Assembly: GCA_021654635.1 (NCBI GenBank)
Contig: AP025179.1
Location: 4,030,001-4,094,000, forward strand
Reading direction: 5' to 3'
DNA length: 64,000 bases
Source of the DNA: Mycobacterium kiyosense
GTDB taxonomy: Bacteria > Actinomycetota > Actinomycetes > Mycobacteriales > Mycobacteriaceae
This document shows positions 35,111 to 43,730 of this stretch, one piece after another. A model generated the notes under the pieces. It was given only the letters and a program-made list of their open reading frames with translations. It was not told the DNA's origin and searched no databases. Numbering within the stretch: position 1 is the first letter of the stretch; each line of letters opens with the position of its first letter. A program made the translations under genes and the position numbers.

Positions 35111-35164
35111 CTGCGCCACTCCTCCTCATCGCTACGCTCTGCATCGTCGCCAGCGCGAATCATC
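35059..35164. repeat. two tandem copies of a 53-bp MIRU-like repeat between pyrH and frr
   Basis: Units are 35059-35111 and 35112-35164, identical, followed by a 6-7 bp start of a third copy. On the minus (sense) strand the unit reads from ATGATTCGCGCTGGC to ATGAGGAGGAGTGGCGC. Length, GATGCAGAGCG core and ATG/TGA overlaps match the mycobacterial interspersed repetitive units first described in senX3-regX3, where 53-bp forms occur. Confidence 0.85.
35107..35163 (-). CDS. MIRU-encoded mini-ORF 1 (18 aa)
   Basis: ATG at 35163, 19 codons, stop TGA overlapping the start of mini-ORF 2. The peptide is [18 protein letters not shown]. It begins 15 nt after the pyrH stop and so could receive ribosomes from pyrH and pass them on to frr. 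Confidence 0.35.
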   Translation of the reverse strand: MIRAGDDAERSDEEEWRR

Positions 35165-35178
35165 TGCGCCAATCCCCC

Positions 35179-35958
35179 TCAGGTGGTGACCAGCGTCCCG
35201 ATCTTCTCACCCGCGACCGCCCGAGCGATATTTCCGTCGGTCAGCAGGTTGAACACCAGGATCGGCATGCCATTGTCCATACACAGGCTGAACGCGGTAG
35301 CGTCGGCCACCCGCAAGCCGCGGTCGATGACTTCCCGGTGGCTGATCGCGGTCAGCAATTCGGCGTCCGGGTTCTCCCGCGGATCCTCGGCAAACACGCC
35401 GTCGACCGCCTTGGCCATCAGGACCACGTCGGCGCCGATCTCCAAGGCCCGCTGCGCCGCGGTGGTGTCGGTGGAGAAGTACGGCAGACCCATGCCGGCG
35501 CCGAAGATCACCACCCGCCCTTTTTCCAGGTGGCGCACCGCCCGCAGCGGCAGGTACGGCTCGGCCACCTGCCCCATCGTGATCGCCGTCTGGACCCGGG
35601 TGGCGATACCTTCCTTTTCCAGGAAATCCTGCAGCGCCAGGCTGTTCATCACGGTGCCGAGCATGCCCATGTAGTCCGACCGGGTGCGCTCCATGCCGCG
35701 TTGCTGCAGCTGGGCGCCGCGGAAGAAGTTGCCGCCACCGATCACTACGGCCACCTGCACGCCGTCGCGGACCACCTCGGCGATCTGCCTGGCCACCAGT
35801 GCGACGACGTCGGGGTCCAGCCCGACCTGGCCGCCACCGAACATCTCGCCACCAAGCTTGAGCAGCACCCGGGAGTACTTCGACGGCGATCCCGTCACCG
35901 CGCCGCTGGTTGCGTTCGGCCCCGGAGCCGCCGAACCGGCGATGTCGGACTCCGCCAT
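35179..35958 (-). CDS. pyrH: UMP kinase
   Basis: 259 aa amino-acid-kinase-family enzyme: [14 protein letters not shown] (ATP/phosphate), [39 protein letters not shown] substrate loop ([15 protein letters not shown]) and [18 protein letters not shown]. An N-terminal extension of about 25 residues ([19 protein letters not shown]) is poorly conserved in the family. It phosphorylates UMP to UDP and is expected to be essential. It leads a pyrH-frr-cdsA-rlmN transcript separated from frr only by the 53-bp repeats. Complete. Confidence 0.95.
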   Translation of the reverse strand: MAESDIAGSAAPGPNATSGAVTGSPSKYSRVLLKLGGEMFGGGQVGLDPDVVALVARQIAEVVRDGVQVAVVIGGGNFFRGAQLQQRGMERTRSDYMGMLGTVMNSLALQDFLEKEGIATRVQTAITMGQVAEPYLPLRAVRHLEKGRVVIFGAGMGLPYFSTDTTAAQRALEIGADVVLMAKAVDGVFAEDPRENPDAELLTAISHREVIDRGLRVADATAFSLCMDNGMPILVFNLLTDGNIARAVAGEKIGTLVTT

Positions 35959-36098
35959 CAGTCTCCTCGTATGACAGGTGTCTCCCCGGCCATTCCCGTC
36001 CGCCCGGGGCCATCATGGCAAATACCCGGAAACGGCCGCCCTCATCCTGCCTCATCGCCGCGCTCTGACGTGGGCGGGGTCGGTGTGAGCCTCCGGCA

Positions 36099-36124
36099 GG
36101 TTTGGTGATTCCCGGGTTTGGGAA
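36099..36124 (+). promoter_or_regulatory. candidate SigF-type promoter for the CsbD gene
   Basis: GGTTT (36099-36103), 16-bp spacer, GGGAA (36120-36124), one base from the mycobacterial SigF consensus GGTTT-N15-17-GGGTA. CsbD proteins are general-stress-regulon members in other bacteria, which supports this reading. The leader would be about 125 nt. Confidence 0.5.
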
Positions 36125-36258
36125 TCCGCTGTCCGCGGCGGCGAGGCCGCGGTCTTGAGGAGAAGGATCGCACCGCTCGATGCCGCGCCGGCCGTTTCTT
36201 CGGTCGGGCTCAGTCAATCTGAGCGCCCCATCCATCGCGGTTAACTGAGGAGGAACTC

Positions 36259-36495
36259 ATGGCGGACAGCAACTCGGGACCCGTGGAAGCGGTCAAGGGT
36301 GTCGTCGAGGACGTCAAGGGCAAGGCCAAGGAAGCCATCGGAACGGTGACCGGCGACGGAGACCTGATCAACGAGGGCGAAGCGCAGCAGGACAAGGCGG
36401 AGGCACAGCGCGACGCCGCCAAGAAGGAAGCCCAGGCCGAAGCGGCCCGCGCCGCGGCAGACGTCGCCGAGCAGCGCCAGAAGGCCAACCAGTAA
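36259..36495 (+). CDS. CsbD-like stress protein
   Basis: 78 aa, ATG at 36259 after GAGGAGGAA. It has the CsbD pattern of a short acidic and lysine-rich helical protein (GVVEDVKGKAKEAIGTVTGD, then DLINEGEAQQDKAEAQ) with a long alanine-rich coiled coil. CsbD proteins accumulate in stress and stationary phase; the biochemical role is unknown. A SigF-like promoter lies upstream and a strong hairpin just downstream, so it is a single-gene unit. Confidence 0.85.
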   Translation: MADSNSGPVEAVKGVVEDVKGKAKEAIGTVTGDGDLINEGEAQQDKAEAQRDAAKKEAQAEAARAAADVAEQRQKANQ

Positions 36496-36508
36496 GACTT
36501 GGTGGAAG

Positions 36509-36544
36509 GATGGGCCCGGTCCGTGTCAACGGGCCGGGCCCATC
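36509..36544 (+). terminator. hairpin terminator after CsbD gene
   Basis: Arm GATGGGCCCGG (36509-36519) pairs perfectly with CCGGGCCCATC (36534-36544) around a 14-nt loop that extends the stem by further GC pairs. There is no U-tract, as is usual in mycobacteria. It lies 14 bp after the stop codon. Confidence 0.65.
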
Positions 36545-36585
36545 GAATATCTCCGGCCCGACATTGGCAGTACCGGCGGTAACAA

Positions 36586-36599
36586 ATTATTGGAATAAT
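36586..36599. promoter_or_regulatory. AT-rich palindrome upstream of the OmpR-type regulator
   Basis: ATTATT, GG, AATAAT: a perfect 6-bp inverted repeat in an AT-rich patch within GC-rich DNA, about 115 bp before the regulator start. A binding site or promoter element is possible; nothing decides which. Confidence 0.3.
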
Positions 36600-36712
36600 C
36601 GCCCTCCGGGTGGGGTATCCAGCGCTGCGCCGGGGCCGCGGGAGTGGCTGCACGGACGCGGCGACGGGTGGGGTTATGCGGGCATCACCCTCATAAGGTT
36701 TGGAGATGGCGG

Positions 36713-37453
36713 TTGGACGTTCTACTGCTTACCGATGCGGCCGATTTCGAATCCGTGCTGGAGCTGGATTCGTTCGCGCTGACGGTGCGCAGCGCACCCC
36801 TGAGGGACGGCGCCGACGGCGCGGTCAGCGGTGCCGACGTAGCGATCATCGACGCCCGAACCGACCTGGTGGCAGCCCGCACCACCTGCCGGCGGCTCAC
36901 CGCCAGCGCGCCCGGGTTGGCGGTGGTGGCGGTCGTGGCGCCGGCCGACTTCGTGGCCGTCGACGTCGACTGGAACTTCGACGACGTGCTGCTACCCGCC
37001 GCCGGGGCGGCCGAACTCCAGGCTCGGTTGCGGTTGGCGATCACCCGCAGGCGCAACGCCGTCGGCAGCACGCTGCAGTTCGGTGACCTCGTTCTGCACC
37101 CGGCCAGTTACACCGCGTCGCTGGACGGCGCCGACCTGGGCCTGACGCTGACCGAGTTCAAGCTGCTCAATTTCCTTGTCCAGCATGCGGGTCGGGCGTT
37201 CAGCCGCACCCGGCTGATGCACGAGGTGTGGGGCTACGACAGCAACGGCCGGGTCCGAACCGTTGACGTGCACGTGCGCCGGCTGCGCGCCAAACTGGGT
37301 CCGCGGCACGAGTCGATGGTGGACACCGTGCGCGGTGTGGGTTACATGGCGGTGACGCCGCCGCAACCGCGCTGGATCGTCTCAGAGCCGGTGCTCAGTC
37401 CGGCATGGGTATCGGAAACCGGTGTGCGGCAACCCGATTCGTTGACACGATAA
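36713..37453 (+). CDS. OmpR/PhoB-type winged-helix response regulator (GlnR-like, no clear phospho-acceptor)
   Basis: 246 aa from a TTG at 36713 with GGAGA six bases upstream; earlier starts read low-quality sequence. An N-terminal receiver-like domain (VLLLTDAADFESVLEL, VAIIDARTDLVAARTTC) lacks the full acidic pocket of phosphorylated regulators. The C-terminal DNA-binding domain is strong (LTEFKLLNFLVQHAGRAFSR, VDVHVRRLRAKLG, VDTVRGVGYMAV). It resembles Rv2884, an orphan regulator. No histidine kinase is adjacent, which fits an atypical regulator responding to something other than phosphorylation. Confidence 0.85.
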   Translation: MDVLLLTDAADFESVLELDSFALTVRSAPLRDGADGAVSGADVAIIDARTDLVAARTTCRRLTASAPGLAVVAVVAPADFVAVDVDWNFDDVLLPAAGAAELQARLRLAITRRRNAVGSTLQFGDLVLHPASYTASLDGADLGLTLTEFKLLNFLVQHAGRAFSRTRLMHEVWGYDSNGRVRTVDVHVRRLRAKLGPRHESMVDTVRGVGYMAVTPPQPRWIVSEPVLSPAWVSETGVRQPDSLTR

Positions 37454-37466
37454 TCCGTTCAGGACG

Positions 37467-38402
37467 CTATCCGAAGACGGGCAGCGCGCGTTTGCGGGCC
37501 AGCGCATCCATGCCCTGCTGGATGCTGTCCTCCACCTCGTGGTACTTGGCGTCGATGTAGTCGTCGTCCTCGGCGCGGGCGGGATCGGGGTCGATTTCGA
37601 CCGCGGGCATGAACCGGGTCCGGATCTTGGCAGGCAGCGGCAGCTGCGGCAGCGCGGCCGGCGCGATACCCCACGGCAGCGAGATGGCCAACGGAAATAC
37701 CTTGAGCCGCAGCACCTTATCCAGCCGAAGGGCCCGTGACAGGCGATCGCCACGGATCAGCACCGGCATCGCGTCGGCGCCGCCCACGGTGGCGATCGGC
37801 ACGATCGGCACTCCGGCGCGGATCGCCATCTTCACAAACCCCTTGCGTCCGGCCAGGGTGGCCCGATCGCGTTCTGCCCAGGGGCGCAGCGAATCCACTT
37901 CACCGCCGGGCCACAGCGCCACGTCGCGGCCCTCGGCCAGTGCCGTCGCGATCGCGTCGGGAGCCGCCGGTAACACACCCATCGCGCGGAAGTACCGGCC
38001 GATGCCGGGAATCGCCATCAGCGCGTCGTGGGCCGTGCCGTGCAACGGGCGGTCCGGACCGAACCGTCGCCACCACTGCAACCCGACGGTCCACGCGTCC
38101 CAGACGAATGGGGCGCCGGAGTGGATGCCGATCAACAACACCGGTGCCGGTCCGACGTTCTCCCAGCCGTCGATCTCCATTCGGAACCAGTAGTCGACCA
38201 GCGCGTTCCAGAAGAACTTCTGCCGGTGCATGGTGGCCTCGCTCTGCCCGTCGAGGTCCCATTGCCCGGCCCGCTCCGCCACCCAGCCACTGACGCCGCC
38301 GTCCAGCTTCTCGCGCTTTTCGGCCATGGCCTCCCGGGCCCGCTCGGCGTGCTGCTGCGCTTGGTCTTGGACTTCGGGGGGACGGTGGTCAATTTGAGTC
38401 AT
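37467..38402 (-). CDS. PlsC/DGAT-like lysophospholipid acyltransferase
   Basis: 311 aa. The core motif is GIHSGAPFVWDAW where PlsC has NHxxxxD; the His-Asp spacing is longer (HX7D), as in the diacylglycerol/monoacylglycerol acyltransferase branch. Later blocks ALWPGGEVDSLRPW, GRKGFVKMAIRAGVPIVPI and GGADAMPVL resemble the acceptor and acyl-CoA regions. It is probably soluble or peripheral: no clear transmembrane helix. It acylates a lyso-lipid or polyol; substrate unknown. Convergent with the OmpR-type regulator (13 bp apart). Confidence 0.78.
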   Translation of the reverse strand: MTQIDHRPPEVQDQAQQHAERAREAMAEKREKLDGGVSGWVAERAGQWDLDGQSEATMHRQKFFWNALVDYWFRMEIDGWENVGPAPVLLIGIHSGAPFVWDAWTVGLQWWRRFGPDRPLHGTAHDALMAIPGIGRYFRAMGVLPAAPDAIATALAEGRDVALWPGGEVDSLRPWAERDRATLAGRKGFVKMAIRAGVPIVPIATVGGADAMPVLIRGDRLSRALRLDKVLRLKVFPLAISLPWGIAPAALPQLPLPAKIRTRFMPAVEIDPDPARAEDDDYIDAKYHEVEDSIQQGMDALARKRALPVFG

Positions 38403-38440
38403 ACCGACCGGGTACCCAGATCGCTCCTGTCAAACGCAAA

Positions 38441-38472
38441 CCTCCCCGCGCCATGGCCGTGGCGCGGGGAGG
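38441..38472 (-). terminator. strong intrinsic terminator after the MPT63-like gene
   Basis: A 13-bp perfect stem (CCTCCCCGCGCCA and its complement) with a 6-nt loop. Read on the minus strand it is followed by a T-rich tract (TTTGCGTTT). It lies 14 bp after the stop of the MPT63-like gene. Confidence 0.7.
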
Positions 38473-38486
38473 CAGGCTAGCTGCGA

Positions 38487-39203
38487 TTAGCTGCTGTGCA
38501 CCGGCGAGTTGGGTGCCACCTCAGGCTCCTGGTCGGCGCCAGGAACCGCGTTGGTCTGACCCGGGGTCGTCTGGCCCGGCATGGTCTGACCCGGAGCCGT
38601 CTGGCCCGGCATGGTCTGACCCGGGGCCGTCTGACCCGGCATGGTCTGGCCCGGGGCCGTCTGGCCCGGCATGGTCTGACCCGGAGCGGTCTGACCCGGA
38701 ATCGAGTTCGGCGCGGGGTTACCGGCCGCACTGCTCTCCCAGACCAACACGTCCTGTGCACCGTCGTTGTAGGCGACTCGGGTCGGAGGCGCACCGGTCA
38801 CGTCGAAGTAGATCTTCCCGGTCGCGGTGCCACCCTGGGCGATCGGCGCGGGGCTGAGGCCCTGCGGGGCGGCCGGAGCGCTGATCACGCGGTAGCTCTG
38901 CTCACCGGCGCTGGCGTTGAAGTTGGACACCACCGGTGTCACGACGCCGGAGTTGGCCTTCACGTGCACGTCGGCCTGCCACAGCTGGCCGGCCGGGGTG
39001 TAACCCGGGATGGTGACATTGGCGGGCTGCAGGCCGCTGACCGTGTAGTCAGTCGACATTGCGCCGTCAACCAGCGTCTCCGGGGTTCCGAGCCCCTCGA
39101 CAATGGTGGGAGCCGCCGAAGCCGATGCCGCCCCGAAGAGGCTGATCGCGGCAATCCCGGCAGCACCGAGGGCCGTCTTCGCAGTCGTTTTGGTGAACTT
39201 CAC
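38487..39203 (-). CDS. secreted MPT63-like (DUF1942) protein with PGQT-repeat tail
   Basis: 238 aa. A Sec signal peptide (ALGAAGIAAISLFGAASASA) precedes a DUF1942/MPT63 immunoglobulin-like beta-sandwich (NVTIPGYTPAGQLWQADVHV, TGKIYFDVTGAPPT, VAYNDGAQDVLVWE), the same elements as M. tuberculosis MPT63. A C-terminal tail of ten PGQTx pentapeptides and an acidic end is unlike MPT63 and may be O-mannosylated, as with other Pro/Thr-rich mycobacterial exports (inference). Role unknown. It is its own transcript, followed by a terminator. Confidence 0.85.
   Translation of the reverse strand: MKFTKTTAKTALGAAGIAAISLFGAASASAAPTIVEGLGTPETLVDGAMSTDYTVSGLQPANVTIPGYTPAGQLWQADVHVKANSGVVTPVVSNFNASAGEQSYRVISAPAAPQGLSPAPIAQGGTATGKIYFDVTGAPPTRVAYNDGAQDVLVWESSAAGNPAPNSIPGQTAPGQTMPGQTAPGQTMPGQTAPGQTMPGQTAPGQTMPGQTTPGQTNAVPGADQEPEVAPNSPVHSS
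38553..38699. repeat. 30-bp/15-bp tandem repeat coding PGQTA-PGQTM
   Basis: About ten 15-bp units alternate as PGQTA and PGQTM, with nearly identical 30-bp pairs. In-frame, so expansion or contraction lengthens or shortens the secreted tail of the MPT63-like protein without a frameshift. Confidence 0.85.
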
Positions 39204-39737
39204 GCTGAATTCCTTTCCGTTGGTGTCGTTCTAAAGCAGTCGGCAGCATTGAAGCGAGCCAACCGCGCATTCATCGCTTACCCAACGGCCACAGCCTCAA
39301 ACGACAGCCGAGTAGGCCAATTGCCTTGTGCAGGCTGCCTAGCTGCGCGAACACGGCGAAATTGATCTGCGCCACAATCTTATTCGCCGATCAACTCGCG
39401 CCACTTTCTCACCATTAGAAACAGTTCAGCGCCAGTACATTCCACCGTACGCCGCTGTCCCGCAAGCGGACACCGGCAGATGTTCCCAACGAATCGCCCA
39501 ATAGGCCAGTCGGACAAGAACATCGACGGGCTTACCGTACTCCGCCCCCGCCGCGGCCCAATACCATTGCAGCGGTTCTCGATTGGACCGGGTGTCCACT
39601 CGTTGCCGACGGTGGGCGGTGAAAGGTTCTGCCAGCATTCGGAACTGGATTATCTCGTAGATGTTCCGCCCCACGGTCAGCGCGTTCAACACCTCGTTCG
39701 GCAACGTCCGGCCGCACTATATGTCAATATCCTTGAT
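39204..39737. other. 534-bp intergenic region without a convincing gene
   Basis: It separates the MPT63-like gene from marR. It is visibly richer in A/T than its surroundings. A minus-strand TTG-started frame of 92 codons (39426-39704) has no family I recognise and no ribosome-binding site. It probably holds the two divergent promoters and decayed sequence. Confidence 0.5.
39724..39736. promoter_or_regulatory. inverted-repeat operator candidate in front of marR
   Basis: TCAA-TATCC-TTGA, ending one base before the marR ATG at 39738, with weaker symmetry further out. MarR proteins usually autoregulate through such sites. There is no Shine-Dalgarno sequence, so marR mRNA may be leaderless. Confidence 0.35.
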
Positions 39738-40166
39738 ATGAGTCAGGGAGAACAGGCCCAGGACGCCCCGCTGGGCTATTTGCTGTACCGGGTGATGTCC
39801 GTATTGCGGCCCGGGGCGACCGCGGCGCTGGCACCGCTCGGCTTGACGCTGCCGGAGTTCGTCTGCCTGCGCATCCTGTCCCGGTCACCGGGCTCGTCCA
39901 GCGCGGAGCTGGCCCGGCGCGCCGCCGTCACGCCCCAGGCAATGAACACGGTGCTGCGCAGCCTGGAAGACATCGGCGCGGTGTCGCGGCCCGCGTCGGT
40001 GTCCTCCGGGCGCGCGCTGCCGGCCGCATTGACCAGCCAGGGCCGAGCCCTGCTCAAGCGCGCGGAGGCAGTCGTGCACGCCGCCGACGCACGGACTCTG
40101 GCCAAATTGACCGAGCCGCAGCAGCGCGAGTTCAAGCGGATGCTGGAAACACTCGGCTCCGACTGA
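39738..40166 (+). CDS. MarR-family transcriptional regulator
   Basis: 142 aa. Winged helix with LPEFVCLRILSRSPGSSSAE, LARRAAVTPQAMNTVLRSLE (recognition helix) and the wing RPASVSSGRALPAALTSQG. It is close to M. tuberculosis Rv2887, whose loss raises expression of the methyltransferase Rv0560c and gives resistance to some small molecules; a small-molecule-sensing repressor is likely. In H37Rv amiC lies next; here tsf follows directly (convergent). Confidence 0.9.
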   Translation: MSQGEQAQDAPLGYLLYRVMSVLRPGATAALAPLGLTLPEFVCLRILSRSPGSSSAELARRAAVTPQAMNTVLRSLEDIGAVSRPASVSSGRALPAALTSQGRALLKRAEAVVHAADARTLAKLTEPQQREFKRMLETLGSD

Positions 40167-40227
40167 GCTCTCAGCCGTCAATCCGGCGTCGCCACCGGAT
40201 ACGCGGGTACGCGGACCCCGGGACGGC

Positions 40228-41052
40228 TCAGGCCTGTCCGACCTCGAAACGCACGAACCGGGTCACCGTCACGCCGGCCTCGTCGAGCAGCGCCTTGACG
40301 GTCTTCTTGCTGTCGGACACCGACGGCTGCTCGAGCAGCACCGCGTCCTTGAAGAAGCCGTTGAGCCGGCCCTCGACGATCTTGGGCAGCGCCTGCTCCG
40401 GCTTGCCCTCGGCTTTGGCGGTCTCCTCGGCGATGCGGCGCTCGCTGGCCACCACGTCCTCGGGCACGTCGTCGCGGGACAGGTAGCGCGCCTTGAGCGC
40501 GGCGATCTGCAACGCCACCGCATGCGCGGCCTCTTTGGCCGAGGCGCCGTCGCCGGTGTACTCGACCAGCACGCCCACCGCCGGCGGCAGGTCGGCCGCC
40601 CGCTTGTGCAGGTAGGTCTCGACGGTCCCGTCGAAATTGGCGACGCGACGCAGTTCCAGCTTCTCGCCGATCTTGGCCGAGAGCGCGGCGATGGCCTCTT
40701 CGACCGTCTTGTCACCGGCGCTCGCGGCTTTGAGGGCCTCGATGTCGGTGGCCTTGGACGCCGCGGCAGCCGCGACGATCTGGTTCGCCAGCTCCTGGAA
40801 CTCCGCGTTCTTCGCGACGAAGTCGGTCTCGGAGTTCAGCTCGACCAGGGCGCCGTCCTTGGCGGCGACCAGGCCCTCGGCCGTCGCCCGCTCGGCCCGC
40901 TTGCCGACGTCCTTGGCGCCCTTGATCCGCAGCGCCTCGACCGCCTTGTCGAAGTCGCCGTCCGAATCGGCCAGCGCGTTCTTGCAGTCGAGCATCCCTG
41001 CACCGGTCAGCTCCCGAAGTCGCTTGACGTCGGCAGCGGTGAAGTTCGCCAA
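40228..41052 (-). CDS. tsf: translation elongation factor Ts
   Basis: 274 aa. N-terminal UBA-like domain ([21 protein letters not shown]), the core [18 protein letters not shown] that contacts EF-Tu, and a shortened dimerisation module ending [13 protein letters not shown]. It exchanges GDP for GTP on EF-Tu. It follows rpsB by 13 nt on the minus strand, the classical rpsB-tsf operon. Complete. Confidence 0.96.
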   Translation of the reverse strand: MANFTAADVKRLRELTGAGMLDCKNALADSDGDFDKAVEALRIKGAKDVGKRAERATAEGLVAAKDGALVELNSETDFVAKNAEFQELANQIVAAAAASKATDIEALKAASAGDKTVEEAIAALSAKIGEKLELRRVANFDGTVETYLHKRAADLPPAVGVLVEYTGDGASAKEAAHAVALQIAALKARYLSRDDVPEDVVASERRIAEETAKAEGKPEQALPKIVEGRLNGFFKDAVLLEQPSVSDSKKTVKALLDEAGVTVTRFVRFEVGQA

Positions 41053-41065
41053 TGCTCAGCCTTTC

Positions 41066-41887
41066 CTAGGATGCTTCTGTGGTTGATTCGGCCGCGGCCG
41101 GACCGTCCGGCGGGGCGGCGCCGGCCAGTAGTTCCTGCTCCCACTCGGGCAGCGGCTCGGCCGTCTCGGCCTCCGGCTTGCCGTCGCCGCGACCCAGGCC
41201 GGCGCGGGCCTGCAGGCCCTCGGCCACCGCGGAGGCGATCACCTTGGTCAGCAGCGCGGCCGAGCGGATCGCGTCGTCGTTGCCCGGGATCGGGTAGTCG
41301 ACCTCGTCGGGGTCGCAGTTGGTGTCCAGAATCGCGATGACCGGGATGCCCAGCTTGCGCGCCTCACCGACGGCGATGTGCTCCTTGTTGGTGTCGACGA
41401 CCCACACCGCCGACGGCACCTTGGCCATGTCCCTGATCCCGCCCAGGGACCGCTCCAGTTTGTTCTTCTCGCGGGTCAGCCCGAGGATCTCTTTTTTGGT
41501 GCGGCCCTCGAAGCCACCGGTCTGCTCCATCGCCTCGAGCTCCTTGAGGCGCTGCAGCCGCTTGTGCACGGTGGAGAAGTTGGTGAGCATGCCGCCCAGC
41601 CAGCGCTGGTTCACGTACGGCATGCCGACGCGGGTCGCCTCGGCGGCGACGGACTCCTGCGCCTGCTTCTTGGTGCCGACGAACAGCACCGTGCCACCGT
41701 GGGCGACGGTCTCCTTGACGAACTCGTACGCCCGGTCGATGAAGGTCAGCGTCTGCTGCAGGTCGATGATGTAGATGCCATTGCGGTCGGTGAAGATGAA
41801 CCGCTTCATCTTGGGATTCCAGCGACGGGTCTGATGCCCGAAGTGGGTGCCGCTGTCCAGCAGCTGCTTCATGGTCACAACAGCCAT
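41066..41887 (-). CDS. rpsB: 30S ribosomal protein S2
   Basis: 273 aa from ATG at 41887 ([20 protein letters not shown]); the longer frame to 41932 is rejected because S2 starts at this Met. Family landmarks [52 protein letters not shown] and [19 protein letters not shown] are intact, with an acidic C-terminal tail. It binds the 30S head near S1/mRNA entry sites. First gene of the rpsB-tsf operon with a 330-bp region upstream. Confidence 0.96.
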   Translation of the reverse strand: MAVVTMKQLLDSGTHFGHQTRRWNPKMKRFIFTDRNGIYIIDLQQTLTFIDRAYEFVKETVAHGGTVLFVGTKKQAQESVAAEATRVGMPYVNQRWLGGMLTNFSTVHKRLQRLKELEAMEQTGGFEGRTKKEILGLTREKNKLERSLGGIRDMAKVPSAVWVVDTNKEHIAVGEARKLGIPVIAILDTNCDPDEVDYPIPGNDDAIRSAALLTKVIASAVAEGLQARAGLGRGDGKPEAETAEPLPEWEQELLAGAAPPDGPAAAESTTEAS

Positions 41888-42217
41888 GACTGTGCCCAGC
41901 TTTCGTGTGTCGCGGCGGTGATCGGCTGGCACGACTAAGAAGCCGGCAGCGGGCCACCACCATTCGGTTGCCGCCCGGCGTCGGGTGAAGCCGGGCCCTG
42001 GCGTCTGCTGCGGTGCCGAACCCGCCCTGGGGCGGGACCGCTCGGCATGCTGATGCGGATCCCTGAACTACTGGGTCGCGGTGCAGACGCGCGAAGTCAG
42101 CCCGCTGATGCGAGCTGCGTGGAGCAGTTTACACGGAATCGGCGGGTGCTTTTCCCCTCGTCCACAGCCGTCGGCTGGTGACTGGCCGGACGTTCGCCGT
42201 AGCGGTGCACTGAGCAG
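41888..42217. other. 330-bp divergent regulatory region of rpsB and the M23 gene, with a GC-rich hairpin
   Basis: No gene found. A two-step stem-loop lies at 42015-42046 (GCCGA/TCGGC outer, CCCGCC/GGCGGG inner), inside what would be the rpsB mRNA leader. S2 leaders often hold autoregulatory structure; whether this one does is not shown. A TAAACT -10-like element on the minus strand lies near 42127. Confidence 0.45.
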
Positions 42218-42853
42218 GTGCGATGGGTGTTGCTGGTGCTGCTGCTGGGCTGGGTGCTGCTCAACGCGCCGCCGGCGGACGCCGCCGGCGGTCGGCTGGG
42301 CTGGCCGCTACGGCCGGCACCGGCGGTGCTGCGTGGCTTCGACCCGCCGTCGCAACGCTGGCTGGCCGGGCACCGCGGAGTCGATCTGGCCGGGCATCCG
42401 GGACAGCCGGTCTATGCCGCCGGCGACGCGACGGTGGTGTTCGCCGGGCTGCTGGCGGGCCGGCCGGTGGTGTCGCTGGCCCATCCGGGCGGGCTGCACA
42501 CCAGCTACGAGCCGGTGCGCGCGGTCGTGCGGGCCGGTCAGTTCGTAACGGCAGGGGCGACGCTGGGTGCGCTGCAGGCAGGGCACGCCGGCTGCCCGGC
42601 CGCGGCCTGCCTGCACTGGGGCGCGATGTGGGGTCCGGCGGCGCGCGCCGACTACGTCGACCCGTTGGGCCTGCTGGAGTCGACGCCGGTGCGGCTCAAG
42701 CCACTCGCACCACACCCCGCGCAGTCGCGAGCGGGCCCGGGATGCGGTGTCACCGTCCAGCGCGGTCCCGCGGCAGCCGCGGCCCGGCGTCACGCGCGCG
42801 GATGGGCCTGGTCGTGCACCGCCCGCAGCCGGGAGACTGCCACGTGGGTGTAG
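42218..42853 (+). CDS. M23-family peptidase-like protein
   Basis: 211 aa from a GTG at 42218. A short hydrophobic signal ([20 protein letters not shown]) leads to an M23/LytM fold: [19 protein letters not shown] (HxxxD metal site), [17 protein letters not shown], and LHWGAMWG (HxH position replaced by LHWG). Absence of the complete HxH pair leaves the metal site uncertain. Like Rv2891 it precedes the xerC gene, which it overlaps convergently by 64 nt; that overlap suggests the annotated C-terminus past about residue 165 may be artefactual. Exported, peptidoglycan-directed (inference). Confidence 0.75.
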   Translation: MRWVLLVLLLGWVLLNAPPADAAGGRLGWPLRPAPAVLRGFDPPSQRWLAGHRGVDLAGHPGQPVYAAGDATVVFAGLLAGRPVVSLAHPGGLHTSYEPVRAVVRAGQFVTAGATLGALQAGHAGCPAAACLHWGAMWGPAARADYVDPLGLLESTPVRLKPLAPHPAQSRAGPGCGVTVQRGPAAAAARRHARGWAWSCTARSRETATWV

Positions 42854-43698
42854 AGCTGGGTGGTGGCCAGGCTCGAATGGCCGAGCAGTTCCTGGACCAC
42901 CCGCAGGTCGGCGCCGCCCTCGAGCAGGTGGGTGGCGGCGCTGTGGCGCAGCCCGTGCGGTCCCATGTCGGGCGCGCCGTCGACCGCGGCGACGGTCTGA
43001 TGCACCACCGTGCGAGCCTGCCGCACGTCCAGGCGCCGGCCGCGCGCCCCCAGCAACAGCGCCGGCCCGGACTCGGCGGTGATCAGCGCCGGGCGGCCGT
43101 CGGACAGCCAGGCGCGCAGCGCCTCGGCGGCCGGCTGCCCGAACGGCGCACTGCGCTGCTTGTTGCCTTTGCCCAGCACCCGCACCAGCCGATGTGTGGT
43201 GTCGACGTCGTCGACGTCCAGGCCGCACAGTTCGCTGACCCGGATGCCGGTGGCGTACAGCAGCTCCACGATCAGCCGGTCCCGCAGCGCCAGCGGATCG
43301 CCCTGCTCGGCGCCGGATTTCGCGGCCGTCATGGCGGCCAGCGCCTGGTCCTGGCGCAGCACCGCCGGCAGTGTCCGGTGGGCTTTGGGTACCTGCAGCC
43401 GCGCGGCCGGGTCGGTGGACAGCAAACCCCGCCGGACCGCCCACGCGGTGAACGCCTTGATCGACGAGGTGCGCCGGGCCAGCGTGGTGCGGGCGGCGCC
43501 GGCGCCGGCCGCGCCGGCCAGCCAGGCCCGCAGTACCGGCAGGCTCAGCGCCTGCAGGTCGGCGCCGCGGTCGGCCAGAAAATCCAGCAGCGAGCGCACG
43601 TCGCCCAGATACGCCCGGCGGGTGTGCGCCGAGCGGCCGCACTGCAGGTGCAGGTACTCGTCGAACTCCTCGAGGATCACCTCAGCGGTCACCGGCAC
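42790..43698 (-). CDS. xerC: tyrosine recombinase XerC
   Basis: 302 aa. The core-binding N-terminal domain ([20 protein letters not shown]) precedes the catalytic domain with Arg in [13 protein letters not shown], Lys in [20 protein letters not shown] (His-Arg), [16 protein letters not shown] (His and the Tyr nucleophile). It resolves chromosome dimers at dif with XerD. Rv2894c orthologue, 32 nt downstream of the flavoprotein gene (same strand). Complete. Confidence 0.95.
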   Translation of the reverse strand: MPVTAEVILEEFDEYLHLQCGRSAHTRRAYLGDVRSLLDFLADRGADLQALSLPVLRAWLAGAAGAGAARTTLARRTSSIKAFTAWAVRRGLLSTDPAARLQVPKAHRTLPAVLRQDQALAAMTAAKSGAEQGDPLALRDRLIVELLYATGIRVSELCGLDVDDVDTTHRLVRVLGKGNKQRSAPFGQPAAEALRAWLSDGRPALITAESGPALLLGARGRRLDVRQARTVVHQTVAAVDGAPDMGPHGLRHSAATHLLEGGADLRVVQELLGHSSLATTQLYTHVAVSRLRAVHDQAHPRA

Positions 43699-43730
43699 TC
43701 CCCCACGCTGGCAGATCGCGCGGCGCTGGT

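Noticed and set aside
35059..35164. CRISPR-like direct repeats
   Set aside because: Two adjacent units without spacers and no cas genes; matches MIRU features.
38553..38699. CRISPR-like repeat array
   Set aside because: In-frame coding repeat inside a secreted protein.
39426..39704. 92-codon minus-strand frame upstream of marR
   Set aside because: TTG start, no ribosome-binding site, no recognised family; kept as part of an intergenic entry only.
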